From Planctomycetaceae bacterium (GTDB lineage: Bacteria; Planctomycetota; Planctomycetia; Pirellulales; Pirellulaceae), in NCBI GenBank assembly GCA_002717145.1, contig PBCP01000001.1:131234-195233 (forward strand): a stretch of DNA of 64,000 nt, given 5' to 3'. Positions 36,192 through 45,788 of the stretch are shown here, piece after piece. Within the stretch, counting starts at the first letter, position 1. Each line of letters begins with the position of its first letter. The position numbers and the translations under genes were made by a program. The notes beneath the pieces are model-generated. The model ran no database searches and had not been told where the DNA came from. It saw only the letters and a list, made by a program, of their open reading frames with translations.

Positions 36192-38596
36192 ATGCTTTAT
36201 CGCGCCTGTTGGGAATCGGATCCACAGACGAAATCCATGAGATTGATATCAAATTTGCTGCCTGGTGGAGTGAAGGACGAGTGGTATTGGTCGTACTTGT
36301 TTGCCTTGGATTAGCGGCTCTCGGGGCATTCTTTTACTACCGTTATCAAAACGAGCAGCCTTTAGAAAAGCGAAAAAGGCGACGAGCGACATTGGCTATA
36401 TTTCGGGGCTTGCTGTTGGCCGTCATTGGTTTTATTCTGGCAGAGCCAATCGTGTCGGTATCACTAACAGAACATCCGCGGCCTATTCTGTTGATGCTGT
36501 TCGATGGCTCTGACAGCATGAATTTGGTGGATGAGTTGTCTATTGAACAAGCAGATGCCTTGGATCAAATGACACCTGACAGTATCGATCCAACATCTAA
36601 AACAAGACTCGAGCTGCTTAACGCAGCATTGGAAAAGGGGTCGCTCTCTACCGCGATTGATTCAATTCACGAAAAGTTTGATGTTCGATACTACACAACC
36701 GACGAAGGCCATTCGGTTAAAGAATTGCTACAGGATAAAGAGACCCATAAGGTTTCGGACAACCTGTCAGCCGAGGTTCCAACGACAGCGATCGGCAGCT
36801 CGCTGGATGAATTAAACAGACGGCATGGGACTCGGCATTTAGCGGGTGTCGTCGTGATTAGTGATTTCGGACAAAACACCGGAAACCCTGCCCTGACATC
36901 TGCCGAACAGTTAGGTGTGCCTATTTTTGCGGCGGGGGTTGGCCCTCGAGAGGTTATTGATGTAGCCATCGACCTGCAAGCTCCTTTGGTACTTAAGCAG
37001 GGCGAAAATACTTCCCTGTCAGCGACGCTTCGGCAGCAAGGCGCCACCGGGTCGAGCGTCTCTATTCAGTTATTCCAGCGGCGACTGGGGACTGCTGAAG
37101 ACGCTGTTTTAGAAGCGGACAAATTACCCGTTGGAGATCCCATCATGACTGTATTGGAGGAAAGCTCCATTGATGTTGATCTGCCATATCTGCCTGAGCA
37201 GTCCGGACGATTCGAATTGATCGCCGAAGTCTCCGGTTTGCCCGGGGAAGTAAACTCGAGGAACAATGAGGCTGATCGCGAGGTGATCATTCGAGATGAG
37301 TCCCTGAATCTATTTTTCGTGGAACACGAACCCACCTGGGAGTGGCGGTTTGTAAAAGAAGTCTTTCATCGGGATCCGCTGATTGGCTATGAAGGCTTTC
37401 GGACTTTTCTTAGGTCTGCTGACTTTAAGGTTCGTCAGTCTAATGACCTTTTTGTCGATCGCCTGGTAAGGCCTCGAGAAGAGTTCTTTGCTAATGATGT
37501 TGTGTTGATCAGCGACGTCCCTGGTGAAATGCTAACAACACCCTTTCAAGACCAGCTCGTGGAGTACGTCGAACGTTTCGGTGGAGGCCTTGTGATTATC
37601 GCCGGCCCTAGATTTAGTATTGGTGCACTTCAGGGGACACAATTGGCCGATATGCTGCCAGTCGTTGTTGACCGGTCGATGAGGCCAAAACCGTCTAAAT
37701 TTCAACTGTCATTTACACCACAAGCAGAAAGCAATCCTTTCGTAAACCTAGGAGATAATTCAACACAAAACGATTTGGCGTGGAGCAATATGGGTAATAT
37801 TCCCTGGTATCAACCTGTGTTGCGAGCTCATCCGCTGGCGACCGTCTTGGCAACGCACCCTACAGATAAGACTGTAGACAACACCGATTTACAGCCTATC
37901 ATCGCTACTCGTCGCTATGGCAAAGGGGAGGTTATTTATATTGGTTTTAACGAAACCTGGCGGCTCCGACGTAAATATGGTGAGCGATTCTACCGTCAGT
38001 TTTGGGGGCAGATGATTTATCGTCTTGGGCTCGGGCGAGCTCTGGGCCAGCAAAAGCGATTCTCTCCTTCGACGGACCTCACGACCTATCAGACTGGTGA
38101 AAAGGTTACGGTTACTGTCGAAGCATACAACAGAAATTATGAAAATTTGGATGCAACCAGCCTGAAAGCGCGGTTATTGCGTCAAACCGCCGCTGGGTCT
38201 CAGCAAATCGACGAGATTCAAATCCCGCTAGCTCGTGACAATGTTTTCTTTGAAGCCTCAATTCCACCCTTGGAAGCGGGATTGTACAGATTGCTGGTGA
38301 TGGACCCGGAAACAAACGAAGAATTTGAGCTCGGGTTTGAGATCACGACCGCCTCGCGAGAGCGTCTTGACGTTGTTCGAAACACTTCCCTGCAAAAACA
38401 ACTTGGCGATATTACTGGAGGGAAAGCCTGTGAATTATACGAGTTACCGGAAATCCTAAATCAACTTGAAGCTCAGGACATCAAACAGTACAGCGAACGC
38501 CAGCTTCCACTTTGGAATACCTGGCTCATTCTGTTATTGGTTCTGGTAATCATGCACACCGAATGGCTAACTAGGAAGTTAAGCAATCTACGATAA
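36188..38596 (+). CDS. Membrane protein with vWA and glutamine amidotransferase-like domains
   Basis: 802 residues, start overlapping the BatA-like gene's stop (ATGA). Two N-terminal helices (about 30-53 and 68-90) are followed by a vWA domain with MIDAS D106-x-S108-x-S110 (FDGSDSM). A long extracytoplasmic middle region and an amidotransferase-like core follow (about 430-530, GGGLVIIAGPRFSIG). The active Cys is not evident, so the domain is probably structural. A last helix lies near the C-terminus (about 775-793). It is the second large vWA subunit of the cluster and likely forms a membrane complex with the neighbours. Confidence 0.85.
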   Translation: MNALSRLLGIGSTDEIHEIDIKFAAWWSEGRVVLVVLVCLGLAALGAFFYYRYQNEQPLEKRKRRRATLAIFRGLLLAVIGFILAEPIVSVSLTEHPRPILLMLFDGSDSMNLVDELSIEQADALDQMTPDSIDPTSKTRLELLNAALEKGSLSTAIDSIHEKFDVRYYTTDEGHSVKELLQDKETHKVSDNLSAEVPTTAIGSSLDELNRRHGTRHLAGVVVISDFGQNTGNPALTSAEQLGVPIFAAGVGPREVIDVAIDLQAPLVLKQGENTSLSATLRQQGATGSSVSIQLFQRRLGTAEDAVLEADKLPVGDPIMTVLEESSIDVDLPYLPEQSGRFELIAEVSGLPGEVNSRNNEADREVIIRDESLNLFFVEHEPTWEWRFVKEVFHRDPLIGYEGFRTFLRSADFKVRQSNDLFVDRLVRPREEFFANDVVLISDVPGEMLTTPFQDQLVEYVERFGGGLVIIAGPRFSIGALQGTQLADMLPVVVDRSMRPKPSKFQLSFTPQAESNPFVNLGDNSTQNDLAWSNMGNIPWYQPVLRAHPLATVLATHPTDKTVDNTDLQPIIATRRYGKGEVIYIGFNETWRLRRKYGERFYRQFWGQMIYRLGLGRALGQQKRFSPSTDLTTYQTGEKVTVTVEAYNRNYENLDATSLKARLLRQTAAGSQQIDEIQIPLARDNVFFEASIPPLEAGLYRLLVMDPETNEEFELGFEITTASRERLDVVRNTSLQKQLGDITGGKACELYELPEILNQLEAQDIKQYSERQLPLWNTWLILLLVLVIMHTEWLTRKLSNLR

Positions 38597-38599
38597 ACC

Positions 38600-40222
38600 A
38601 TGGCAAACCTATCACCTTTACATCACGGCATAAAACGCGTTCGACGCTATCGTAGCGTCGCCCGGCTTGGCTCTGGTGTTGCGCATTGGGTAACGGCTGC
38701 CGGGTGGTTATTCCTCGCAACATTTGGTCTGGACTGGCTTGTTGGCATGGACAATGTCGAACGTATCGTGCTGCTGGCGATAGAAGCTGCCGTTTTAGTA
38801 TGGCTGTTTAAGAAATATCTCCTTCCCGTTTTGTCGGTCAAAGAAAGCCTGATCGGTATCGCTGCAAAAATTGAGACTCATCAAAACGTCCAGTCTGATT
38901 TGGTCGCCGCCTTACAGTTTAATGATGCTGATATGAGCCAGTTTGGTTCCGTGCAACTACGAAACCAAGTGGTAGAGGACACCGCAAGTCTTTCAACAAG
39001 CCTTGATTACCTGTTTGGCTTTTCACGCCCTGAGTTGTGGAAGAGCTTTATCAAAGGATTTGGTACGATCGCTGTTGTTGTCGCTGTTGCTGTTGCCGTG
39101 CCGGACTACTTCAGTGTATTTCTGCAGCGCATCGCGTTAGGTGGTGACTCTTATCCCACCAAAACAGACATTCTTTCTCTCGAGACGATGGAGGCTCACG
39201 CTGTCGTAGGCAGACCCGTTACTTTTGTTGTGAGAGTGGATGAGAATAAAGTTATGCCCGACTCAGGGGTGCTAAAAATTCGGGGGAAGAATGATACAGA
39301 ATCCGAATTAAATTTGACGCGTACGGGCAACACCAACGAATATACAGTCACATTACCTAGGGTCATTGACGATTTTTCTGTAACCGCCCTCATCGGTGAT
39401 GATGTCGCCGAGCCAAAAAGAATAAAGGTCTTACAGGTTCCACGAATTGAGTTTGAAATGAAGGCGGATATCCCGGCATATGCTGTGGATTCATTTAGTG
39501 TTAAGTCAACGGGGGGGAGGATACAAAGCGTTCTGGCAGGTTCCAACGTTCACCCTATCCTGAAGTCTTCCAATAACCTACTGAAATCCGCCGTCATTCA
39601 ATTGGGTGAAGAGTCCTTTGCGCTGACAAAGCAGGATGGTCGCTGGGTCATGCCGGTTGCGAACCACCCCCTAATAGGAGTGGAGTCAACCATGAAATAT
39701 GAAATAAGTGTTACAGACACGAATGGAATAAGTCCTGATAGGCCGATAACGGGTATTTTGCAGGTCCGGCCCGATCAAAATCCGCGGATTGCAGCTGCCA
39801 CCGTGATAAACTTAGTATTGAGCGGCGCTGCTCCACGGATTAAATTTCGTGCTATGGATGACTTCGGTATCGACACCATCGCCGCGGACATTACCATAAC
39901 TCGCGTCGGAATGGATACCAGCGACGATACAATTACCAGGATGATCAACGAACCTGAGTCTCATGTAAAACAGATCGACAATACCGTTGCGATCGAACTT
40001 GAAGACTTCGGCTTGGAAATAGGAGATACCGTGCTGGTCACATTGCAGGTAACCGATTACCGTGGCAAAAAGCAAGGCGTCACCATTGCATCTGACCCTA
40101 TCGAGTTTACCGTCACAAGCCGGGCAAATTTCCTCGCAGCCATGCGGGATATTGACTCAGAAACCGACGAAAAGCTTGATCAGATTATTAAAGCCCAGTT
40201 AGGGGTGGGAGACCGTCAATAA
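38600..40222 (+). CDS. DUF4175-like membrane protein
   Basis: 540 residues with an ATG 3 bases after the previous stop. Helices near 30-48, 55-75 and 152-175 flank a conserved-looking ESLIGIAAKIETH and a DLVAALQF segment. The rest (about 180-540) is predicted to be extracytoplasmic and beta-rich. The N-terminus resembles DUF4175-type proteins that accompany MoxR/vWA genes, though I assign the family only tentatively. Its TAA overlaps the next ATG (TAATG), so translation is coupled to the Ala/Glu-rich protein. Confidence 0.7.
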   Translation: MANLSPLHHGIKRVRRYRSVARLGSGVAHWVTAAGWLFLATFGLDWLVGMDNVERIVLLAIEAAVLVWLFKKYLLPVLSVKESLIGIAAKIETHQNVQSDLVAALQFNDADMSQFGSVQLRNQVVEDTASLSTSLDYLFGFSRPELWKSFIKGFGTIAVVVAVAVAVPDYFSVFLQRIALGGDSYPTKTDILSLETMEAHAVVGRPVTFVVRVDENKVMPDSGVLKIRGKNDTESELNLTRTGNTNEYTVTLPRVIDDFSVTALIGDDVAEPKRIKVLQVPRIEFEMKADIPAYAVDSFSVKSTGGRIQSVLAGSNVHPILKSSNNLLKSAVIQLGEESFALTKQDGRWVMPVANHPLIGVESTMKYEISVTDTNGISPDRPITGILQVRPDQNPRIAAATVINLVLSGAAPRIKFRAMDDFGIDTIAADITITRVGMDTSDDTITRMINEPESHVKQIDNTVAIELEDFGLEIGDTVLVTLQVTDYRGKKQGVTIASDPIEFTVTSRANFLAAMRDIDSETDEKLDQIIKAQLGVGDRQ

Positions 40223-43200
40223 TGACTACTCAAAAACACCTTTTTTTGTCTAATTTGTTGATCGGCTGGGCATGCTGCCTACCACTTGCCGCTCAGCAAC
40301 AGGCTTCACCCGCTGCGCCATCCTTAGCTGATCGCATACAAATCGATCGATACAAAGTTAACCAACAGCGTGCCAGAGACCTCACGACGGACCTGCTTTC
40401 TATTCTGGTCGACCGTCAGATGCAGCAATTGGAAGATAATAAGCTTACTGAATTACCGCTCTACGAAGACCTAAAATCCATGCGAGGACGGATGGGACAA
40501 CTCGCTCAGGCTAAAATGCCGGACGTAATTGAACTGCTTGTCAAAGCTGACATTGCGCGGCCATCTGAACGACAGGAACTGATGACACAGGTTCATTCCC
40601 GCATGCGTGAGATCTTGCGAGATCTTCTACGTGAACGAGAGCGCCTGCGTCTCCGCCGGCAACAGGCTGAGTTGATCGAGCGAATCGGTGAAATTGTAAT
40701 TCAACAAAAATCTACGCTCGATAACACCTTAACTCTATCCACTGCTCAGGAGCAGCTCGTCCTAAGTACAATCGATTCACAGAAAAACGTTTCTATCTTA
40801 GTCGATGCTTTTGACGAAACCTTAGAACTCGTCCAGGACTGGACAGGTGAGCTGGGAAAACTAGCCACAGAATGCAAAAACGTTCTCAAAACAAACGATG
40901 TTGAGAAGTTGCTTGACCAGGCAGAGTCCCAGCTTGAAGCGACTAAATTCGATGAAGCTGCTGGAACAGAAAAAGAGATTGTAACCATTCTGGAGGGAAT
41001 ACTGCTAAAAATCCGACGCTTCGAAGACCCCGCCTGGATTGACTCCGATGCTACTGAAGCTGCGGAAGATATCCTGACTGCTCAGGAAGCTCTCAAAGAA
41101 GAGCTTGAAACTGTAGACCCAGATGATGACACAAAAATCGATGAATTAGTTCAGGCTCAAAACCTTATTCGCGAAAAGCTTCAGCGTCTTGAAAATCTTG
41201 TGGCCAATGATGAAAACGCGTCTGAATTAATCGAGCGGGCCCAGGAAGCCGCCATGGAAGCACGCGAAGAGATCTTCGATGGTGAGATTGAATCGGCCAT
41301 GGAAGAGCAGGAGGAAATTATCGGAACTCTAGCTGAATTACAAGAACAGCTCGATCTCCAAACGAACCTTCTCGACCCCGATTTATCGTCCGAAGAATAC
41401 ACAGAAATAGCACAGGCGTTGGAGGAGACCCGGGAAAAACTGGAAGCTGCTGATGAGTTTAACGATGAAGCAGAAAGCCAACTTGCCAACGATCAGACTG
41501 ATGCTGCCGCTGAGGCTGAAGAGATGGCGAACGAAGCTGCCAAAGAGGCTGCTGCTCAAGCAACTGAGGCTAACCTTCCTAAACCTGTAGCAGATGCTGT
41601 CGAACAAGCCGGTGAAAGCACCAATGAAGCAGCCGATGCTACCGATCAAGCTAATACTGAAAAAGAGAATGGCGATGCCGCAGAAGAAGCACAAAACGCT
41701 GCCGAACAGGCGCTTTCAGAAGCCAGTGACGATATTAAAGAAGCGATCGGACGAACCAAAGAAGCCGAAGAAGAAGCTCGAAAAAACGCTTTGGCTGCCA
41801 AGCTCGGCGAATTAAATCGGGCAGTCGACTCTTTAGAACGAGCTGCGGCTGAAGCTCGGGAAAATGCTGATTTGCTTGGAGACGACAATGCGCCTAATAA
41901 CAAAACAAATGAAGCCATTAAGGACGATTTTAATACAACGGCTGAGCTTGCTAAAGAAATCGCCAAAGGGGTTGAAAGCCTCTCACCCGAAGCTATTGAA
42001 AAGCTAAATAGCGCGGCCGACAACTCTGAGCAAGTTGCGGATGCTATTGGAGATACCTTACCTGAAGAAGGAGCAACTGAAGACGGCCGGCCTATGCAAG
42101 GTGACCCCGAGAACAATACACCCAACGAGGGCCAGCTCGACAAAGCGGATGGAAACGAGCCTAATGAAGAGAGCCCGGAAACAGAAAAGCCTGACGATAA
42201 TGACTCTGTTAAAAATGAGTCTACCGAGGAGGGTGAAAACCAGAATGAAAGCCCCGAAGACCGACAAGCCCGCAATGATGCCGCCAAACAAGCCGATGAT
42301 GTTGCGGAAGAATTAGAAGCAGCAGCCAATCAAATTCGTCAGGAGGTTGCTAACACTGCAGAGCAATTGATTAACGAACTTAAAGAACAGTTAGCCGATG
42401 TGAATAATGTTCAGGAGAATTTAAATGCTTTGGCTGATGCTGAAGATCCAACCTTCGAGCAAATAGCGGAAATTGCTGAAGAGACCCTTCAATCGATCCC
42501 TGACGCCGGTAACGCTTTAAAGCAGGCTGCTAAGTCTGCGGCACAGCAGGAGTCCGGAGAAACTCCTCAAACGCCGAAGGCTGAACAGGGACAACCCAAT
42601 ACCGATAAGAACTCTGCCGAAAACGATCCCCCACAGCAACAGCCGGAAGACGGATCAATGCAGGAAACTGAAGCTGACCCTGCAACAAACCAACAACGAC
42701 AGCTTCTTCAAGCTGAAGTGTTAGCAGACATAAAAGAAGAAAAGATACAGCAGGAATTACAGATGGCCAATTTCCTCGCTCAACTCGCCGAACAAGGACA
42801 AGAGTCTGCTCAGGAGTTGGCAGAAATGCGAGAAAAACTTGATTCGGAGGACCCACATAAGCCTAATGCCAACGAACTCTTCAATGCCGTCATGGAACAA
42901 GCTGAGGCCTTAGCTGGTATTGGACAGTTAGCGGCTGAAATTGCCGAGCAGGAGACGATCGCCAATGAACCAATTGTGGAAGCCTCTGCCTTAGCCGAAC
43001 AACTCACCCAAAACGACCCTCCTCCTCAGGACTCACAGACGGCAAGTGCCGAGGCCCCGGTTCCGGCGGCCGAACCAATGCCAGGAGCCGAGCCCATGTC
43101 GGGTGGTGAGTCAATGCCTGGTGCCCAACCGATGCCGGCGTCGTCAGCTACAGAGCCTCAGCCAATTGCCGAAGCCGGCCCGCCTAATGACAGCTTTATT

Positions 43201-43722
43201 CCGGAAGATGCATTGAAAACCGCTGAATTAATGTCCGGGCAGGATCTTGGTGAAGAACTTGCTCAATCGGAACTGCCCATGCCCGGCGGAGAACCAGCAC
43301 CAGGTGGAGAGCCTATGGAAGGCGGTGAACCGATGCCGGGTGGAGAGCCCATGCCGGGTGGAGCTCCGATGCCGGGTGGTGAGCCGATGCCGGGTGGAGA
43401 GCCGATGCAATCCAACCAGCCACAACTTGGCGCCGCAACAGCCGAGGGTGGTGCTGCCAGCCAGGGAAAACTTGGCCCCTCAGAAAACGAAGCTCCTGAA
43501 GATGGGCCTGTCGAAGCTGTCGAAGCCCAGACGGACAACGACTCCCGCGTGCCTGGCGGACGGAATGGTGATGCCGAGGCAGCGCCGATTGGTACGCCAA
43601 AGTCACCCTGGGTAACTTCGCTGCCGAAATCCGTTCAGCAAGCTATTAAATCGAGAACAAAACGTACTTTGCCAGCCGGTTATGAAGAACGGCTAAAAAG
43701 ATACTTTAATAGTATTAAATAA
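40222..43722 (+). CDS. Giant exported Ala/Glu-rich coiled-coil protein with Pro-Gly hexapeptide repeats
   Basis: 1166 residues with a signal peptide (about 1-25, ending LAAQQ). Residues 30-270 are helical and Arg/Glu/Leu-rich. Residues 270-920 are extremely acidic and built of Ala, Glu, Asp, Gln and Asn in long heptad-like runs, probably an extended coiled coil or partly disordered rod. The C-terminus (about 950-1065) is Pro/Met/Gly/Glu-rich with seven exact 6-residue repeats. The last 40 residues are basic (KSRTKRTLPAGYEER), perhaps an anchor. No enzyme domain is seen. It sits between the DUF4175-like and MoxR genes and may be a scaffold for the vWA complex. Function is unknown. Confidence 0.8.
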   Translation: MTTQKHLFLSNLLIGWACCLPLAAQQQASPAAPSLADRIQIDRYKVNQQRARDLTTDLLSILVDRQMQQLEDNKLTELPLYEDLKSMRGRMGQLAQAKMPDVIELLVKADIARPSERQELMTQVHSRMREILRDLLRERERLRLRRQQAELIERIGEIVIQQKSTLDNTLTLSTAQEQLVLSTIDSQKNVSILVDAFDETLELVQDWTGELGKLATECKNVLKTNDVEKLLDQAESQLEATKFDEAAGTEKEIVTILEGILLKIRRFEDPAWIDSDATEAAEDILTAQEALKEELETVDPDDDTKIDELVQAQNLIREKLQRLENLVANDENASELIERAQEAAMEAREEIFDGEIESAMEEQEEIIGTLAELQEQLDLQTNLLDPDLSSEEYTEIAQALEETREKLEAADEFNDEAESQLANDQTDAAAEAEEMANEAAKEAAAQATEANLPKPVADAVEQAGESTNEAADATDQANTEKENGDAAEEAQNAAEQALSEASDDIKEAIGRTKEAEEEARKNALAAKLGELNRAVDSLERAAAEARENADLLGDDNAPNNKTNEAIKDDFNTTAELAKEIAKGVESLSPEAIEKLNSAADNSEQVADAIGDTLPEEGATEDGRPMQGDPENNTPNEGQLDKADGNEPNEESPETEKPDDNDSVKNESTEEGENQNESPEDRQARNDAAKQADDVAEELEAAANQIRQEVANTAEQLINELKEQLADVNNVQENLNALADAEDPTFEQIAEIAEETLQSIPDAGNALKQAAKSAAQQESGETPQTPKAEQGQPNTDKNSAENDPPQQQPEDGSMQETEADPATNQQRQLLQAEVLADIKEEKIQQELQMANFLAQLAEQGQESAQELAEMREKLDSEDPHKPNANELFNAVMEQAEALAGIGQLAAEIAEQETIANEPIVEASALAEQLTQNDPPPQDSQTASAEAPVPAAEPMPGAEPMSGGESMPGAQPMPASSATEPQPIAEAGPPNDSFIPEDALKTAELMSGQDLGEELAQSELPMPGGEPAPGGEPMEGGEPMPGGEPMPGGAPMPGGEPMPGGEPMQSNQPQLGAATAEGGAASQGKLGPSENEAPEDGPVEAVEAQTDNDSRVPGGRNGDAEAAPIGTPKSPWVTSLPKSVQQAIKSRTKRTLPAGYEERLKRYFNSIK
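43279..43404 (+). repeat. Seven tandem 18-bp coding repeats (hexapeptide M-P-G-G-E-P)
   Basis: Seven contiguous 18-base units encode near-identical hexapeptides (MPGGEP, APGGEP, MEGGEP, MPGGEP, MPGGAP, MPGGEP, MPGGEP). A looser set lies upstream (43061-43160). Base identity is highest in the last units, so the array probably expands or contracts by slippage. Confidence 0.95.
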
Positions 43723-43760
43723 ACATCGTGGAACGAACCTCTTAGACTTGGAAACCGAAG

Positions 43761-44801
43761 ATGTCGGACGAAAATCAAACAACCAACGGCGGTGACGTCA
43801 AAGCTGTCGAATCCTGGGCTTCAAAATGTCAGGATCTGAGGACAGAATTACAAAAATCGATTATTGGACAGGATGACGTCATTGAGCAGGTGCTCATCGC
43901 CATTCTCGCTCGTGGTCACGCACTGCTTGAGGGGGTTCCCGGACTAGCTAAAACTCTGATGATTTCATCAATTGCCGAAGCATTGACCCTGTCATTCCAC
44001 CGTATCCAATTTACGCCTGATTTGATGCCTTCTGACATTACCGGCACAGACGTCTTGAGGGAAGATCCTGTTACTAAGCAGCGGGAATATTCATTTGTAC
44101 AGGGCCCGATCTTCGCCAATATGATCCTGGCAGACGAGATTAACCGAACTCCGCCCAAGACGCAGGCTGCTATGCTTGAAGCAATGCAGGAACGGATTGT
44201 TTCAGCCGGAGGAAAAACGCACAATCTCCCGGCTCCCTTCTTTGTGCTGGCAACCCAAAACCCGCTGGAACAGGAAGGAACATACCCACTACCAGAAGCA
44301 CAGCTTGACCGATTTCTGTTATATATCAAGGTTGGTTATCCTACGGCTGCAGAGGAATGGGATATTGCTCGAAAAGTGTCGGCCGGTTCACTTGGCGGAA
44401 TCGAATCAATCATCTCTGCTGACGAAATTATCGAAGCCCAGGCATTAACCCGTCGGATGCCCGTTTGTGATCAGGTATTGGGATATGCTCATGCTCTGGT
44501 ACGCGCAACGCGTCCTGGCTCAGATGAAGCTCCGGAATTTGTCAATGACTCTGTTGGCTGGGGAGCAGGCCCTCGTGGTGTTCTGTCTCTTATTTCCTGT
44601 GCGAAAGCACGTGCCCTGCTCAAAGGCCGTTATCACCCGAGTATTGAAGACGTGCAGGCAATCATATTGCCAGCGTTACGACATCGAATCGCTCCTAACT
44701 ATGCTGGAATGGCCGCCGGTCTGGACAGTGAGAAATTACTCGAAATGCTTTTAGAGGCAGTACCTGCTGACCAGACCTTTAGTGAACCCGCTGCCGTTTA
44801 A
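43761..44801 (+). CDS. MoxR-family AAA+ ATPase
   Basis: 346 residues with an ATG start. Walker A GVPGLAKT (58-65), Walker B ILADEINR (Asp125-Glu126), then the LPAPFFVLATQNP sensor-1 segment and the QLDRF arginine-finger region show an intact MoxR ATPase. MoxR proteins act as chaperone-like remodellers that help vWA proteins assemble or insert metal. The gene lies beside a DUF58 protein and four further cluster genes that carry vWA or BatA domains. Confidence 0.94.
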   Translation: MSDENQTTNGGDVKAVESWASKCQDLRTELQKSIIGQDDVIEQVLIAILARGHALLEGVPGLAKTLMISSIAEALTLSFHRIQFTPDLMPSDITGTDVLREDPVTKQREYSFVQGPIFANMILADEINRTPPKTQAAMLEAMQERIVSAGGKTHNLPAPFFVLATQNPLEQEGTYPLPEAQLDRFLLYIKVGYPTAAEEWDIARKVSAGSLGGIESIISADEIIEAQALTRRMPVCDQVLGYAHALVRATRPGSDEAPEFVNDSVGWGAGPRGVLSLISCAKARALLKGRYHPSIEDVQAIILPALRHRIAPNYAGMAAGLDSEKLLEMLLEAVPADQTFSEPAAV

Positions 44802-44819
44802 CAGATTCTGTAAACCACG

Positions 44820-45725
44820 ATGCCTTCTGCCATACTCAACAAATACATTCGACCGGAAGTGCTGAGCCAACTCAGTCGCTTCAAGCTGAATCCCCGACAA
44901 CTCGTTGAGGGTAATCTGGCCGGAGCGCACAAAAGCCCTTTTCATGGATTCGCTGTTGAATTTGCAAGCCACCGGGAGTACGTTGCCGGCGACGACCTGC
45001 GGCATCTCGACTGGAAAGTATATTTCCGTCACGAACGCCACGTCATCAAACAATATGAGATGGAAACGAATCTCAATTGTCATCTCATCTTAGACGTCTC
45101 TGCCTCCATGAGATACGGTGAAGACGAAGAAGAAAAACTGCTTTATGGATCACAGGTTGCCACGACGCTTGCTTACTTAGTCGTCGAACAATCCGATCGC
45201 GTCTCGCTTACAACCTTTGATAATAAAACTCGAGGTTATCTAGCCCCTTCGAATAACATGGGTCAGATCATTCGCATGACCGAATCGTTAGATCAAGTCA
45301 AGTCGGTTAACAAAACCAACATCGCCAAAACCCTTGGCGAAGTTTCGGCTAAGATCGGGCGACGCAGTATTGTCGTCATCATTTCCGATTTCCTGGTAGA
45401 TCTGGAAGATTTGGAAGACGCATTACAACGCCTGCGGTATGATAATCACGAAGTTGTCCTAATGCATGTTATGCATCAAGATGAACTTAATTTTGATATC
45501 GACGGCATGGTACGCTTCATTGGACTCGAAGATCCAGAACAACTGCTCACTCGGCCTTACGATATTCGTGCTGCATACCTAGAAGCTGTTCAGCTATTTA
45601 TCGAAGAGTTTCAAAACCTTTGCGATGCCAACCGTTGTGAATATCTGCTGTGCGACACCAGCAAAGATCTGGGAACAACTTTTGCCCAATACCTGCAACA
45701 ACGTTCACAGGCTGGTAGATTGTAA
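44820..45725 (+). CDS. DUF58 domain protein (vWA-like, MoxR partner)
   Basis: 301 residues with an ATG start 18 bases after the MoxR stop. The DUF58 hallmark (FAVEFASHREYVAGDDLRHLDW) is at residues 44-65, and MIDAS-like D92-x-S94-x-S96 (LDVSASM) is at 92-96. DUF58 is a soluble vWA-like domain that pairs with MoxR. The C-terminus (EYLLCDTSKDLG) is normal for the family. It completes the MoxR/vWA cluster; the sulfatase follows after 63 bases. Confidence 0.93.
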   Translation: MPSAILNKYIRPEVLSQLSRFKLNPRQLVEGNLAGAHKSPFHGFAVEFASHREYVAGDDLRHLDWKVYFRHERHVIKQYEMETNLNCHLILDVSASMRYGEDEEEKLLYGSQVATTLAYLVVEQSDRVSLTTFDNKTRGYLAPSNNMGQIIRMTESLDQVKSVNKTNIAKTLGEVSAKIGRRSIVVIISDFLVDLEDLEDALQRLRYDNHEVVLMHVMHQDELNFDIDGMVRFIGLEDPEQLLTRPYDIRAAYLEAVQLFIEEFQNLCDANRCEYLLCDTSKDLGTTFAQYLQQRSQAGRL

Positions 45726-45788
45726 TAAGCGTTCCCGTTTCGGACCACAGGCTCTTTCTTTCTATAACTCCCTCATTGAGTAAGGCTC

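Noticed and set aside
41646..42329. A 227-codon open frame on the minus strand opposite the Ala/Glu-rich protein, plus several shorter ones nearby
   Set aside because: They arise from the skewed Ala/Glu/Asp codon use of the sense gene; the product is Ser/Ala-rich low-complexity without domains or a ribosome site.
43279..43404. The 18-base tandem repeats as a CRISPR array
   Set aside because: There are no unique spacers; the units are contiguous, multiples of three and in frame within a coding region.
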